A stretch of 55,218 nt of DNA, taken from positions 1-55,218 of the IMG/VR virus record IMGVR_UViG_3300031841_002219. The stretch is one strand, 5' to 3'. This stretch comes from a virus. The notes under the pieces were generated by a model. The model was not told where the DNA came from. It saw nothing but the letters and a program-made list of their open reading frames with translations, and searched no databases. Within the stretch, counting starts at the first letter, position 1; each line of letters begins with the position of its first letter. Shown piece after piece: positions 25,251-32,691 of this stretch. The translations under genes were made by a program, and so were the position numbers.

Positions 25251-26195
25251 ATGAAACAAGAATTTTTATGGGTTGAAAAATACAGACCTCAGACAATTGA
25301 AGATTGTATTTTACCCGAACCAATCAAGAAAAGTTTCCAAGAGTTCGTTGGACAGAATGAGATACCTAATCTCTTATTGAGTGGAACAGCAGGAGTTGGT
25401 AAGACAACAGTTGCAAAAGCTTTATGTAATGAACTAGGTGCAGATTTTATCGTTATAAATGGTTCAGATGAGGGAAGACTTATCGAAACATTACGAGTTA
25501 AAATCAAGAACTTTGCATCAACAGTATCTTTATCTAATTCCCCAAAGGTAGTAATACTGGACGAAGCAGACTACATCAATGCAGATTCTGTTCAACCCGC
25601 TCTTCGAAACTTTATCGAAGAATTTTCTAACAACTGTAGATTCATCTTCACTTGTAATTACAAAAACCGAATCATTGCACCTCTACACTCTAGATGTGTC
25701 AACATCGATTTCAAGATTACAAACGATGATAAACCAAACCTTGCATCACAGTTCATGAAACGTGTGGAGAATATACTAGGTGACGAACAAATTAAATTCG
25801 AACCACCAGTAATTGCAGAATTGATATTCAAGTTCTTCCCCGATTTCCGAAGAGTGTTGAATGAACTACAAAGATATAGTGTCGCAGGTGTAATTGACAG
25901 TGGAGTATTGTCTACACTTGCAGATGAAAAATTAACACCACTAGTATCATGTCTCAAAGAAAAGAGATGGGGTGATATGAGAAAGTGGGTAGGACAGAAT
26001 TCAAATCAAGACTTCTCAGTGTTATTCCGTAAAGTGTTTGATGCACTTGAGAAACGATTAGTACCCGAATCAATACCATCAGCAGTGTTAGTAATTGCAG
26101 ACTATCAATACAAGAATGCTTTCTCAGCAGATGCAGAGATTAACTTTGTTGCATGTATGACAGAACTCATGACTGAGTGTAAATTTAAGGAGTAA
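25251..26195 (+). CDS. 44: Clamp loader large subunit (gp44-like)
   Basis: A 314-residue AAA+ ATPase (T4 gp44, 319). Walker A 'GTAGVGKTT' near residues 45-53, Walker B 'VVILDEADY', arginine-finger region 'PLHSRC' and N-terminal 'WVEKYRPQTIEDCILP' are canonical. It loads gp45 onto primer-template junctions with gp62. The usual neighbour gp62 follows after one small gene. Confidence 0.97.
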   Translation: MKQEFLWVEKYRPQTIEDCILPEPIKKSFQEFVGQNEIPNLLLSGTAGVGKTTVAKALCNELGADFIVINGSDEGRLIETLRVKIKNFASTVSLSNSPKVVILDEADYINADSVQPALRNFIEEFSNNCRFIFTCNYKNRIIAPLHSRCVNIDFKITNDDKPNLASQFMKRVENILGDEQIKFEPPVIAELIFKFFPDFRRVLNELQRYSVAGVIDSGVLSTLADEKLTPLVSCLKEKRWGDMRKWVGQNSNQDFSVLFRKVFDALEKRLVPESIPSAVLVIADYQYKNAFSADAEINFVACMTELMTECKFKE

Positions 26196-26197
26196 CT

Positions 26198-26500
26198 ATG
26201 GGAGAGTTTGACTATAAAGTAAGAAGGCAAAGACAATTACTTGCAGCTGAAGAATTAAAAAATACAGTTGAATATATTCATGCACACAGTTTGAACTCCA
26301 TGTGGTATGACGATAGACCCGAAGACACCGAAGGTGGTAAGAGTGTTATCGACATCCAATACATGGACGGTAGAATTGTTAGACATGTAAAGGGTAAAAA
26401 AATTACTATGGTCAAGGGAAGAGTCGGAGATGATTTGATTTACCATGTAGAAAGATTACTACATGATAGAGGAGAATCCCTTGAAGACCAATCCATTTGA
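26198..26500 (+). CDS. Small protein between clamp loader subunits
   Basis: A 100-residue protein starting 2 nt after the gp44 stop and overlapping gp62 by 38 nt. It has a helical Arg/Gln-rich N-terminus ('YKVRRQRQLLAAEELKN') and a beta-rich middle ('SVIDIQYMDGRIVRHVKGKK'). Family unknown; its position suggests expression with the clamp loader. Confidence 0.7.
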   Translation: MGEFDYKVRRQRQLLAAEELKNTVEYIHAHSLNSMWYDDRPEDTEGGKSVIDIQYMDGRIVRHVKGKKITMVKGRVGDDLIYHVERLLHDRGESLEDQSI

Positions 26501-26870
26501 TTTTGTAAAAGCAGTATCATCTACCAAACAAGATTTGATAGTAGATGATGTATCCGAAAAACAGTACCAACCGTTTCTTGCAAACAAGTCCCTGTCGTAT
26601 CACAGGGATGCAATCTATTTTGCACAGGAGATGAACACTGCACACCACCTAGACAACCGTCTACAGTTCTCTTTTTTCCTAAATACCTTACGTAGAAAAC
26701 AGAGGTTCTCCAAATGGAGTAAACCCTACATAAGTAAAAAGATAGAGGTAGTCAAAGAATACTATAAGTGTAATGACCAAAAAGCACAAGAATACGTAAA
26801 CCTTTTGACTGACTCACAACTAAAAGAATTGAAGAAAAGAATGAACAAAGGTGGTACAAATAATGGATAG
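26463..26870 (+). CDS. 62: Clamp loader small subunit (gp62-like)
   Basis: A 135-residue protein in the gp62 position between gp44 and RegA; T4 gp62 has 187 residues, so this is a short form as in other marine T4-like phages. 'NPFDFVKAVSSTKQDLI' near the N-terminus and 'FSFFLNTLRRKQRFSKWSKP' are family blocks. ATG 26463 has no Shine-Dalgarno; TTG 26481 in frame lies 6 nt after GAGGAG and would give a protein beginning at K-T-N-P-F-D-F. The true start may be the TTG. Confidence 0.85.
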   Translation: MIEENPLKTNPFDFVKAVSSTKQDLIVDDVSEKQYQPFLANKSLSYHRDAIYFAQEMNTAHHLDNRLQFSFFLNTLRRKQRFSKWSKPYISKKIEVVKEYYKCNDQKAQEYVNLLTDSQLKELKKRMNKGGTNNG

Positions 26871-27267
26871 TTTTGAAGACATTCAGAATCTAGTCGAGAT
26901 TACTTTCCCCGAAAAAGATGATTTTTTAAAGATACGGGAAACACTTACCCGTATAGGTGTAGCGTCACGGCGAGAGAAAGAACTCTTTCAGAGCTGTCAT
27001 ATATTACACAAAAGAGGTAAGTATTATATCGTACACTTCAAAGAGTTGTTTAAACTAGATGGAAAACCTAGTACAATCGATGAAACAGATATCGGTAGAA
27101 GAAACAGTATTGTAACTCTTCTTGAGCAGTGGAAACTTTTAACAATATTGGATAAGGACAAGGTTAAAGAACCTATCACTCCAATATCTCAGATAAAGAT
27201 TATCCCGTTCAAACAAAAGAGTGAGTGGAAACTTACATCTAAATATAGTATTGGCACTAAAGAATAG
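26863..27267 (+). CDS. regA: RegA translational repressor
   Basis: A 134-residue protein (T4 RegA, 122). It binds ribosome-binding sites of early mRNAs, including those of gp44 and gp45 in T4. Strong blocks are 'KIRETLTRIGVASRREKELF', 'QSCHILHKRGKYYIVHFKEL' and the C-terminal 'SEWKLTSKYSIG'. ATG 26863 is chosen over an upstream ATG since the protein then begins as in other family members. It overlaps gp62 by 8 nt, the T4 order. Confidence 0.95.
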   Translation: MDSFEDIQNLVEITFPEKDDFLKIRETLTRIGVASRREKELFQSCHILHKRGKYYIVHFKELFKLDGKPSTIDETDIGRRNSIVTLLEQWKLLTILDKDKVKEPITPISQIKIIPFKQKSEWKLTSKYSIGTKE

Positions 27268-27275
27268 GAGAAAAT

Positions 27276-27482
27276 ATGTTTCAAGGTATAATAGATTTTG
27301 TTATGGGTATATGGAATTTGTTGATGATAGTCCCAGTGGTTATCTCAATATGTTCAGTAATCGTAGCATTAACACCAACCCCACACGATGATAAGGTATG
27401 GGCAAAGGTGTATAAATACTTAGAGATTTTAGCACTTGCCGTAGGTAAAGCTAAAGATAAGAATCCATTATTGGATAAGTAA
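27276..27482 (+). CDS. Small membrane protein
   Basis: A 68-residue protein with Shine-Dalgarno AGGAG. One transmembrane segment spans about residues 11-32 ('IWNLLMIVPVVISICSVIVA'), followed by 'TPTPHDDKVWAKVYKYLEIL', an amphipathic helix, and a basic tail. A late-type TATAAATA box (27411) lies within its 3' part. Holin-like layout is possible, but no family is recognised. Confidence 0.65.
   Translation: MFQGIIDFVMGIWNLLMIVPVVISICSVIVALTPTPHDDKVWAKVYKYLEILALAVGKAKDKNPLLDK
27411..27418 (+). promoter_or_regulatory. Possible late promoter inside a coding region
   Basis: Exact TATAAATA inside the preceding gene, 89 nt before ATG 27508. It would give a leader of about 84 nt; the site could also be chance in AT-rich DNA. 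Confidence 0.4.
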
Positions 27483-27507
27483 ATATAACTAACGTTAGGA
27501 GTATATT

Positions 27508-27783
27508 ATGGAATATTTAATCGGAGCAGTAGTATTGGGTGTCTTAGGATACGCAATATACGAATCTTTAAATAAAAGTGATTCCAGTTCTAGTGTAGCA
27601 CCAGTTTCTGCACCTTCACCTGTAAAAAGGAAAGTTGCACCAAAGAAAGTGGTACCACAAGTTGCAGAGTTGAAAACAATGACTAAGCAACAGTTGGTAG
27701 AGTTTGCAGACAAAAACAACATTAAAGTTGTCAAGTCTAAAACTAAAGCTGACATTATCAGAACTATTTCTTCAGCAAAATAA
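27508..27783 (+). CDS. Membrane-anchored SAP/HeH-like protein
   Basis: A 91-residue protein with an N-terminal transmembrane helix ('YLIGAVVLGVLGYAIYESL'), a Ser/Pro/Lys-rich linker, and a C-terminal helix-extension-helix ('MTKQQLVEFADKNNIKVVKS' then 'KTKADIIRTI') of the SAP/Rho-N type that binds nucleic acid. It could tether DNA or RNA to the membrane. AGGAG precedes the ATG. A strong terminator follows. Confidence 0.7.
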   Translation: MEYLIGAVVLGVLGYAIYESLNKSDSSSSVAPVSAPSPVKRKVAPKKVVPQVAELKTMTKQQLVEFADKNNIKVVKSKTKADIIRTISSAK

Positions 27784-27800
27784 GAAGAACACACTTGAAT

Positions 27801-27831
27801 AAAGGGACTCATTATGAGTCCCTTTTTTTTT
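27801..27831 (+). terminator. Rho-independent terminator
   Basis: A 10-bp stem AAAGGGACTC / GAGTCCCTTT with an ATTAT loop and a long T run. It separates the replication block from the curli-type block. Confidence 0.93.
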
Positions 27832-27853
27832 ACTTTGAAGAAACGGATATTAT

Positions 27854-27861
27854 TATAAATA
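27854..27861 (+). promoter_or_regulatory. Late promoter of the curli-type block, leaderless spacing
   Basis: Exact TATAAATA ending 5 nt before ATG 27867. It lies just after a terminator, so the downstream genes are expected to be expressed late. Confidence 0.82.
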
Positions 27862-27866
27862 ACAGT

Positions 27867-28163
27867 ATGGACTTTATGTTTGAATTGATAAGTGAATTGG
27901 GATTTCCTATAGCAGGTGGAATTGTTATGGGAGTGTTCATATTCGTTATCATCAAACAGATTCTACAAGGAATCGTAGACCAAATAAAAACACTAACAAT
28001 GTTTTGTAAATCTCTAGAGAATCGTGCAAGAACGATGTCCAACGAGATGACAAAGATAGACATGTTAGTCTCATCAGCTCTTCAACTGAGACCCGATATT
28101 GAAAGGGTTGCACGTGCAGAGAACTTCATAGAAGATGGGAAACTAGATGTAAGGAGAGACTAG
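27867..28163 (+). CDS. Membrane protein, paralogue A, curli block
   Basis: A 98-residue protein with one N-terminal transmembrane helix ('GFPIAGGIVMGVFIFVIIKQ') and a helical, coiled-coil-like C-terminus. It resembles the next gene product (E-L-I-S, then G-F-P-I, then a membrane helix). ATG 27867 is chosen because the late promoter is placed for it; the longer upstream reading would start inside the terminator. Its topology recalls small holins or membrane anchors. Function unknown. Confidence 0.7.
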   Translation: MDFMFELISELGFPIAGGIVMGVFIFVIIKQILQGIVDQIKTLTMFCKSLENRARTMSNEMTKIDMLVSSALQLRPDIERVARAENFIEDGKLDVRRD

Positions 28164-28450
28164 TGGAAGAATTAAACATAGTCGAACTTATATCACAGTA
28201 TGGTTTTCCGATTGTCATGGCAGTTGGGTTAGGTTACTTTATATATTATGTGTGGTGGTTCATTGGTGAACACATAGAACCCGAAATTGAAGAAATGCAT
28301 ATGGCATTGATTCGTGTAATCGACCAAACAAGGATGTTAGACCAAGACCTTATAAGACTGAAAACAAAAGTTGATGTAGTATTAGAGTATAAAGAAAATG
28401 AAAAGAAAAAGGGAAAAGGTAAAACCAATGAAAAAACTATTTCTAATTAG
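28163..28450 (+). CDS. Membrane protein, paralogue B, curli block
   Basis: A 95-residue protein starting at GTG in a TAGTG overlap, with AAGGAG 7 nt upstream. N-terminal membrane helix 'GFPIVMAVGLGYFIYYVWWF', then a charged coiled coil (about residues 40-75) and a Lys-rich tail. It is similar to paralogue A, suggesting a duplicated pair that may form a hetero-oligomer. It overlaps csgF by 23 nt. Confidence 0.7.
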   Translation: MEELNIVELISQYGFPIVMAVGLGYFIYYVWWFIGEHIEPEIEEMHMALIRVIDQTRMLDQDLIRLKTKVDVVLEYKENEKKKGKGKTNEKTISN

Positions 28451-28907
28451 TGGACTTCTTGCATTCAGTACAGGTGCAAGTTCAGATATAGTACAAAAAT
28501 TCAAGAACCCCAGTTTCAGTGGGGTAGGTACTGGAGCTCATTATCTCACAATTGAGAACCAAGAGCATTCACGGAAGAAAGCAATAGAGGATGCTTTGGA
28601 GTCAGCACGTAAAGCTGCAGAAAGAGAAGCAGAGAACTCAACGCTTGCAAAATTTATCAGAAACTTAGAATCAAGAATCTACTCACAGTTTGCAAAACAA
28701 TTAGTAGAGTCTATGTTTTCTAACGACAACCCAGCAGGATTTGGGTCATTCGTACTTGAAGGAAACACTATCACATGGGAAGTCATTGTAGATGAATCAG
28801 GTACAGAATTTATACAATTAACTATAGTGGCAGAGGACGGTTCAGAAACAGTAGTTACCATTCCAGTAGGAACAGGTAACTTTGGTCAAGACCCTGATGG
28901 TGGTTAA
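28428..28907 (+). CDS. csgF: CsgF-like curli secretion accessory protein
   Basis: A 159-residue protein with signal peptide 'MKKLFLISGLLAFSTGASS'. The mature N-terminus 'DIVQKFKNPSFSGVG' corresponds to the CsgF segment F-x-N-P-x-F-G that plugs into the CsgG pore in E. coli. The C-terminal part ('FVLEGNTITWEVIVDESGTE') ends in 'VVTIPVGTG', like the CsgF tail. In bacteria CsgF links the CsgG pore to nucleation of curli fibres. ATG 28428 is used because the upstream extension has no leader character. It directly precedes csgG. Confidence 0.88.
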   Translation: MKKLFLISGLLAFSTGASSDIVQKFKNPSFSGVGTGAHYLTIENQEHSRKKAIEDALESARKAAEREAENSTLAKFIRNLESRIYSQFAKQLVESMFSNDNPAGFGSFVLEGNTITWEVIVDESGTEFIQLTIVAEDGSETVVTIPVGTGNFGQDPDGG

Positions 28908-28908
28908 A

Positions 28909-29925
28909 ATGGTACGATATTTGCATCTATTACTAGGTGTCAGTATAATGACGGGGTGCGCATCATTTCCTCAATGGAGTGATAACCCCCAAGATTGTAA
29001 TGACATAGCTGGTAAGTATGCACAAGGTTGGGATGAAGATTTTGATAATGATGGTGATGTCAATGACGATTTGTTGACTGTAGTCAAACAAGGTCATAAT
29101 GAGTATAAAAAAAGGATTGCACGAAAATATATTTGTGTCGATAATCCCGAAGTAGTAAGACTACCATCGTACATAGAACTTTTAGAACTTCCACCAGCAA
29201 AAGAACAACCAGTCATTGCAGTATATAATTTTTTAGACAAGACTGGTCAAAGAAAAGCAAGAGAAGGTATTGCCGACTTCTCAACTGCAGTCACACAGGG
29301 TGCAACTGAAATGGTTATAGATGCATTCAAGACAGCAGGTGGTGGAACATGGTTTCGTGTTGTAGAAAGAAATGGTATAGACAATCTCGTAAGAGAGAGA
29401 CAAATCATTCGTTCTGCAAGACAAGATTATGCAAAGGCAACAGACACTACAGCAAAGGGTGTACAACCCTTATTATTCGCAGGAATAATAATTGAAGGTG
29501 GTGTCATTGGTTATGATACAAATCTTTTGACAGGTGGTCGTGGCGCAAGAACACTTGGCATAGGATATGCAAAACAGTATCGTAAAGATGTTGTAACAGT
29601 AAGTATGAGAGCAGTATCTGTTCTTACAGGTGAAGTATTATTAAACGTCCAAACACGTAAGAGTGTTTTATCTTACGGTTCTTCAGGTGACATCTTTCGA
29701 TTCATCGAACAGGGAACACAACTTGTTGAATATGAGGACGGCGTGGGAAATAATGAATCAGTGACATACGCGACACGAACAGCTATTGAAGCTGCAGTGT
29801 TGGAATTAATATACCAAGGACACGATAGAGGTTTTTGGGTAATAGAGGATGGTCATCGTCACCCCCATCAAAATGATGGAACAAACGATAAACATCCTAC
29901 AAAAGAGGTAAACGAAAATGAATAA
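28909..29925 (+). CDS. csgG: CsgG-like outer-membrane secretion channel lipoprotein
   Basis: A 338-residue protein. The lipobox M-T-G-C puts the lipid on C17, then a 25-residue insertion holds an EF-hand/dockerin-like loop D-F-D-N-D-G-D-V-N-D-D. The rest matches CsgG: 'AVYNFLDKTGQ', 'FSTAVTQGAT', 'RNGIDNLVRERQIIRSARQD', 'GGVIGYDTNLLTGGRGAR' and 'TGEVLLNVQTRKSVLSY'. E. coli CsgG forms a nonameric pore secreting curli subunits. At the constriction, Phe56 is kept (ADFSTAV) but Tyr51 and Asn55 appear replaced by Glu and Asp. The start is set just after the csgF stop. Confidence 0.93.
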   Translation: MVRYLHLLLGVSIMTGCASFPQWSDNPQDCNDIAGKYAQGWDEDFDNDGDVNDDLLTVVKQGHNEYKKRIARKYICVDNPEVVRLPSYIELLELPPAKEQPVIAVYNFLDKTGQRKAREGIADFSTAVTQGATEMVIDAFKTAGGGTWFRVVERNGIDNLVRERQIIRSARQDYAKATDTTAKGVQPLLFAGIIIEGGVIGYDTNLLTGGRGARTLGIGYAKQYRKDVVTVSMRAVSVLTGEVLLNVQTRKSVLSYGSSGDIFRFIEQGTQLVEYEDGVGNNESVTYATRTAIEAAVLELIYQGHDRGFWVIEDGHRHPHQNDGTNDKHPTKEVNENE

Positions 29926-30658
29926 ACTAATTAGTTTAATATTATTAATGTCGACAGCATTTGTTTTCGCACAAGCCACTGATGATAACGAAATTAAAAT
30001 CACACAAACTGGTGATACATTGAAACTTTATATTGACCAAATCGGTTTTGGTAACAAAATCGGTGGAGACAATGGTTCTTCAGGTAGTGTATCTGCTGCA
30101 ATGGCAATTACTGGTGCAACTTTAGAGTTTGATTTAGATTTTAACGGTAACAATAACGTCCTATTCGGGCCTGTTACTGCAGACAGTTCATATTACAAGT
30201 TAGACTTTACAGGTGACTCTAACGTAGTAGACTGGAAAATCGGTGACATAGGTAGTGCAGATTCTTCGAACATAAACTTTGATGTAACAGGTGGTAGTAA
30301 TACTTTTGATTTAGACCAAGGTAGTGTATCGAGTGCAGAATCATTAAATGCAGACTTAATATTAATAGGTAGTTCAAACGTATTTGATATTGATTGGGAA
30401 GCAGATAACTTAACATGGAATTGGGAAATTACTGGTGACAGTAACAACATTAACACTTTGCAAAATGATGCTAGTGACTCTTCATTAACAGTCGATTTGA
30501 CTGGTGACAGTGCAGACATAGACATAAACCAGTTAACTGGAACATGTCCGAGTGGTGCAACTGGGTGTGTATCACCTACTAGTATTATAACACTAGATGT
30601 TACAAGTGAAAATGCAATCATTCAAATCAATCAAAAAGATTCAGCTAACGATTCTTAA
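29918..30658 (+). CDS. Curlin-like repeat protein 1
   Basis: A 246-residue secreted protein with signal peptide 'MNKLISLILLMSTAFVFA'. The mature start 'IKITQTGDTLKLYIDQIGFG' has the curlin pattern I-x-Q-x-G-x2-N. Repeats of about 24-30 residues follow ('LDFTGDSNVVDWKIGD', 'FDVTGGSNTFDLDQGS', 'LILIGSSNVFDIDW', 'WEITGDSNNINTLQND', 'VDLTGDSADIDINQ'). They predict a beta-solenoid amyloid-like fold. It overlaps csgG by 8 nt, so it is the likely substrate of the channel. Asp content is much higher than in CsgA. Confidence 0.8.
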   Translation: MNKLISLILLMSTAFVFAQATDDNEIKITQTGDTLKLYIDQIGFGNKIGGDNGSSGSVSAAMAITGATLEFDLDFNGNNNVLFGPVTADSSYYKLDFTGDSNVVDWKIGDIGSADSSNINFDVTGGSNTFDLDQGSVSSAESLNADLILIGSSNVFDIDWEADNLTWNWEITGDSNNINTLQNDASDSSLTVDLTGDSADIDINQLTGTCPSGATGCVSPTSIITLDVTSENAIIQINQKDSANDS

Positions 30659-31763
30659 TTTATTGTTATTCAGTGGGATTGCTCTTAGCAATCCCATTGG
30701 TGACGTAAAAGAATTGACGGGTGTTGCAACACTCCTACGCGAAGACAATCCACAAGAAATAGAAGAAGGATACGATGTAGTCCTGTACGATGAAGCACGT
30801 ACTGGAAATGGTAGGATGTTGATAGAGTTCTTAGACGAAGAAGAACTTGCACTTACTGAACACTCCATAGTGTATATCGATGAAGCATACTATGACCCCG
30901 ACCCATCGTTATCAAAAATGTCAATCAGTATGGTTCAGGGTACAGCTCGATTTGCATCAGGAACTGGAAGTAGAATACGTAAATCAAATATAAATGTATC
31001 TACACCTACAGCACAGATTGCGATTCGAGGCACAAATTTTTCAACAACAATCGATGAATTGGGTAGAACACTTGTTATACTTTTACCCGATGAAGATGGT
31101 ATAACACCTTCAGGAGAGATAGATGTATCTAACGAAGGTGGGACAATAACACTCAATAAAGCTTTCGAAGCAACAATGGTTGCAACAGTTGAGACACCTC
31201 CAACTAGAAGTGTGGTTATAAATAATATTACCACTGCATTAATCGACAATATGTTCATTGTAAATCCCCCTGAGGAAGTGCAACAAGTTGTCGAAGAAGA
31301 AGCATTGGCAGACTTGGAACAAGACCAAGGTTTATTAGATATAGATTTTTTAGAGTTTAATGAATTAGAAGGTGACGCAGGGTTATCGGTTAATGAATTA
31401 GATGAGTTCAGTGAACTAGATATCGACATGTTAGATGTTGATTTCTTAACAGACTTACTAGATGTAGTCGAAGAATTAGAAAGGACTACAATCAAACTTG
31501 GAGACACACAAACACAAGGTAGCACTGGTGGTGATTTTAAAATACAAGGTGCTACACTAGGATTTAATAAAGATTCACAATATAATGTTTTTGTTCAAGA
31601 CGGAGATTTATATCTCTATAGAAACGTAAACGGAGTGATTGAAATAATCATTGCACAAGGTGGAAACGGTTACGTTGAGACTTACGTTGAAGGATATCAA
31701 GGTACTATCGGGTTCGGTGACGGTAGTCAGGGTATCCAAATTATAATCAACCAGTCTAACTAA
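30612..31763 (+). CDS. Secreted FecR-domain protein
   Basis: A 383-residue protein. A signal peptide (about residues 1-28, ending 'LLLFSGIALS') is followed by a FecR-type domain ('GDVKELTGVATLLRED', 'DEARTGNGRMLIEFLDEEEL', 'VQGTARFASG', 'TPTAQIAIRGTNFST'). A long acidic linker and a C-terminal Gln/Gly-rich region ('GDTQTQGSTGG', 'GYQGTIGFGDGSQGIQIIIN') with curlin-like spacing follow. FecR domains in secreted proteins can act as surface or polymer-binding modules. It overlaps the curlin-like gene by 47 nt, so it is in the same operon. Confidence 0.75.
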   Translation: MQSFKSIKKIQLTILNLLLFSGIALSNPIGDVKELTGVATLLREDNPQEIEEGYDVVLYDEARTGNGRMLIEFLDEEELALTEHSIVYIDEAYYDPDPSLSKMSISMVQGTARFASGTGSRIRKSNINVSTPTAQIAIRGTNFSTTIDELGRTLVILLPDEDGITPSGEIDVSNEGGTITLNKAFEATMVATVETPPTRSVVINNITTALIDNMFIVNPPEEVQQVVEEEALADLEQDQGLLDIDFLEFNELEGDAGLSVNELDEFSELDIDMLDVDFLTDLLDVVEELERTTIKLGDTQTQGSTGGDFKIQGATLGFNKDSQYNVFVQDGDLYLYRNVNGVIEIIIAQGGNGYVETYVEGYQGTIGFGDGSQGIQIIINQSN

Positions 31764-31777
31764 ATATAGGAGAATAT

Positions 31778-31918
31778 ATGTTAAATAAGGCAAAAGAATG
31801 GCACGAAAAATCTTTGATGAATTTTCAAAAAGGATTAAGATTAGATGACTATCACATGTTGTGGTTAGCATTTGGTAAAGGTGTCGTCTTGGTATTATTA
31901 TTACAATGGATATTTTAA
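31778..31918 (+). CDS. Small protein with C-terminal membrane helix
   Basis: A 46-residue ORF with AGGAG before the ATG. The N-terminal half is polar and basic ('MLNKAKEWHEKSLMNFQKGL'), the end hydrophobic ('LWLAFGKGVVLVLLLQWIF'). A CTAAATA box (31760-31766) lies upstream, so it may be a late gene. It overlaps the second curlin-like gene by 13 nt. Function unknown; too short for most gene finders. Confidence 0.6.
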   Translation: MLNKAKEWHEKSLMNFQKGLRLDDYHMLWLAFGKGVVLVLLLQWIF

Positions 31919-32622
31919 CTAAAATGAAAACGGTATTTGTGGGGATGTTAATCATCCCCATGATTACTATAGCCGAAGATAACGAGATAGTCATTCCAAG
32001 TATTACAGGAAATGATATCGAAATTAATATTACTCAAATAGGATATGCAAACACTATACAGTGTTATAACACTACATCCTGTTATACCAATTTACCAAGT
32101 GGTGAACTTACACTCATTCAAGAAAACCATTCAGGTACAGAAAACAAAATAGAACTTTGGCACTTAGATGGTCAAGACAACATCATACGTTGGGGCCAGG
32201 GTGTTGCATGGGCAGGTGCAACATCTGAATCATATTCATATGACGGTGTCGAAGGTGGTGGACACTATACAAGATTAGACGTACACGGAGACTATAATCA
32301 TTTACAAGGACATCAAACAAATCAAGGAAGCACCAGTGGTCACACATTCACAAGTCTTATTATGAGTGATAGTAATGACATTTGGGTAAGACAACAACAC
32401 GATGGTGCAAAGACAATTAATCTAACAACAAATAGTGATGGTAATGATATCACACTACGACAGAAAGGAGCTTGGGCAACACACACAGCAAACATTACAT
32501 TATCAGGAAGTGACCCAACTACACTTAATCTTTTACAACAAGGTACTACAACACAAACTTATACGTTATCTCAAACTTGTGTTACAGTCGGAGGGTGTAG
32601 TGTATCAGTTACACAGGAATAG
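31906..32622 (+). CDS. Curlin-like repeat protein 2
   Basis: A 238-residue secreted protein. The signal peptide 'MKTVFVGMLIIPMITIA' may begin at ATG 31924; ATG 31906 overlaps the previous ORF. The mature part has curlin-type units ('INITQIGYANTIQ', 'LTLIQENHSGTENKIEL', 'ITLRQKGAWATHTANITLSG', 'TLNLLQQGTTTQTYTLSQ') with Gln and Asn at regular positions, closer to classical CsgA/CsgB repeats than protein 1. Two Cys pairs (CYNTTSC and CVTVGGC) could form disulfides outside the cell. Probably a second CsgG substrate or the nucleator. Confidence 0.78.
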   Translation: MDILTKMKTVFVGMLIIPMITIAEDNEIVIPSITGNDIEINITQIGYANTIQCYNTTSCYTNLPSGELTLIQENHSGTENKIELWHLDGQDNIIRWGQGVAWAGATSESYSYDGVEGGGHYTRLDVHGDYNHLQGHQTNQGSTSGHTFTSLIMSDSNDIWVRQQHDGAKTINLTTNSDGNDITLRQKGAWATHTANITLSGSDPTTLNLLQQGTTTQTYTLSQTCVTVGGCSVSVTQE

Positions 32623-32679
32623 ATATAGAAGATACGGTTATCCTCTTATGTACATTGGAAACTATGTTGATGTGTATGT

Positions 32680-32686
32680 CTAAATA
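32680..32686 (+). promoter_or_regulatory. CTAAATA late promoter variant, leaderless spacing
   Basis: CTAAATA ends 5 nt before ATG 32692, the same spacing as exact late boxes elsewhere in the window. Confidence 0.55.
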
Positions 32687-32691
32687 GATGT

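Noticed and set aside
30935-31525. 196-codon - strand open frame
   Set aside because: Lies wholly opposite the FecR-domain gene and has Ser/Leu-rich shadow composition.
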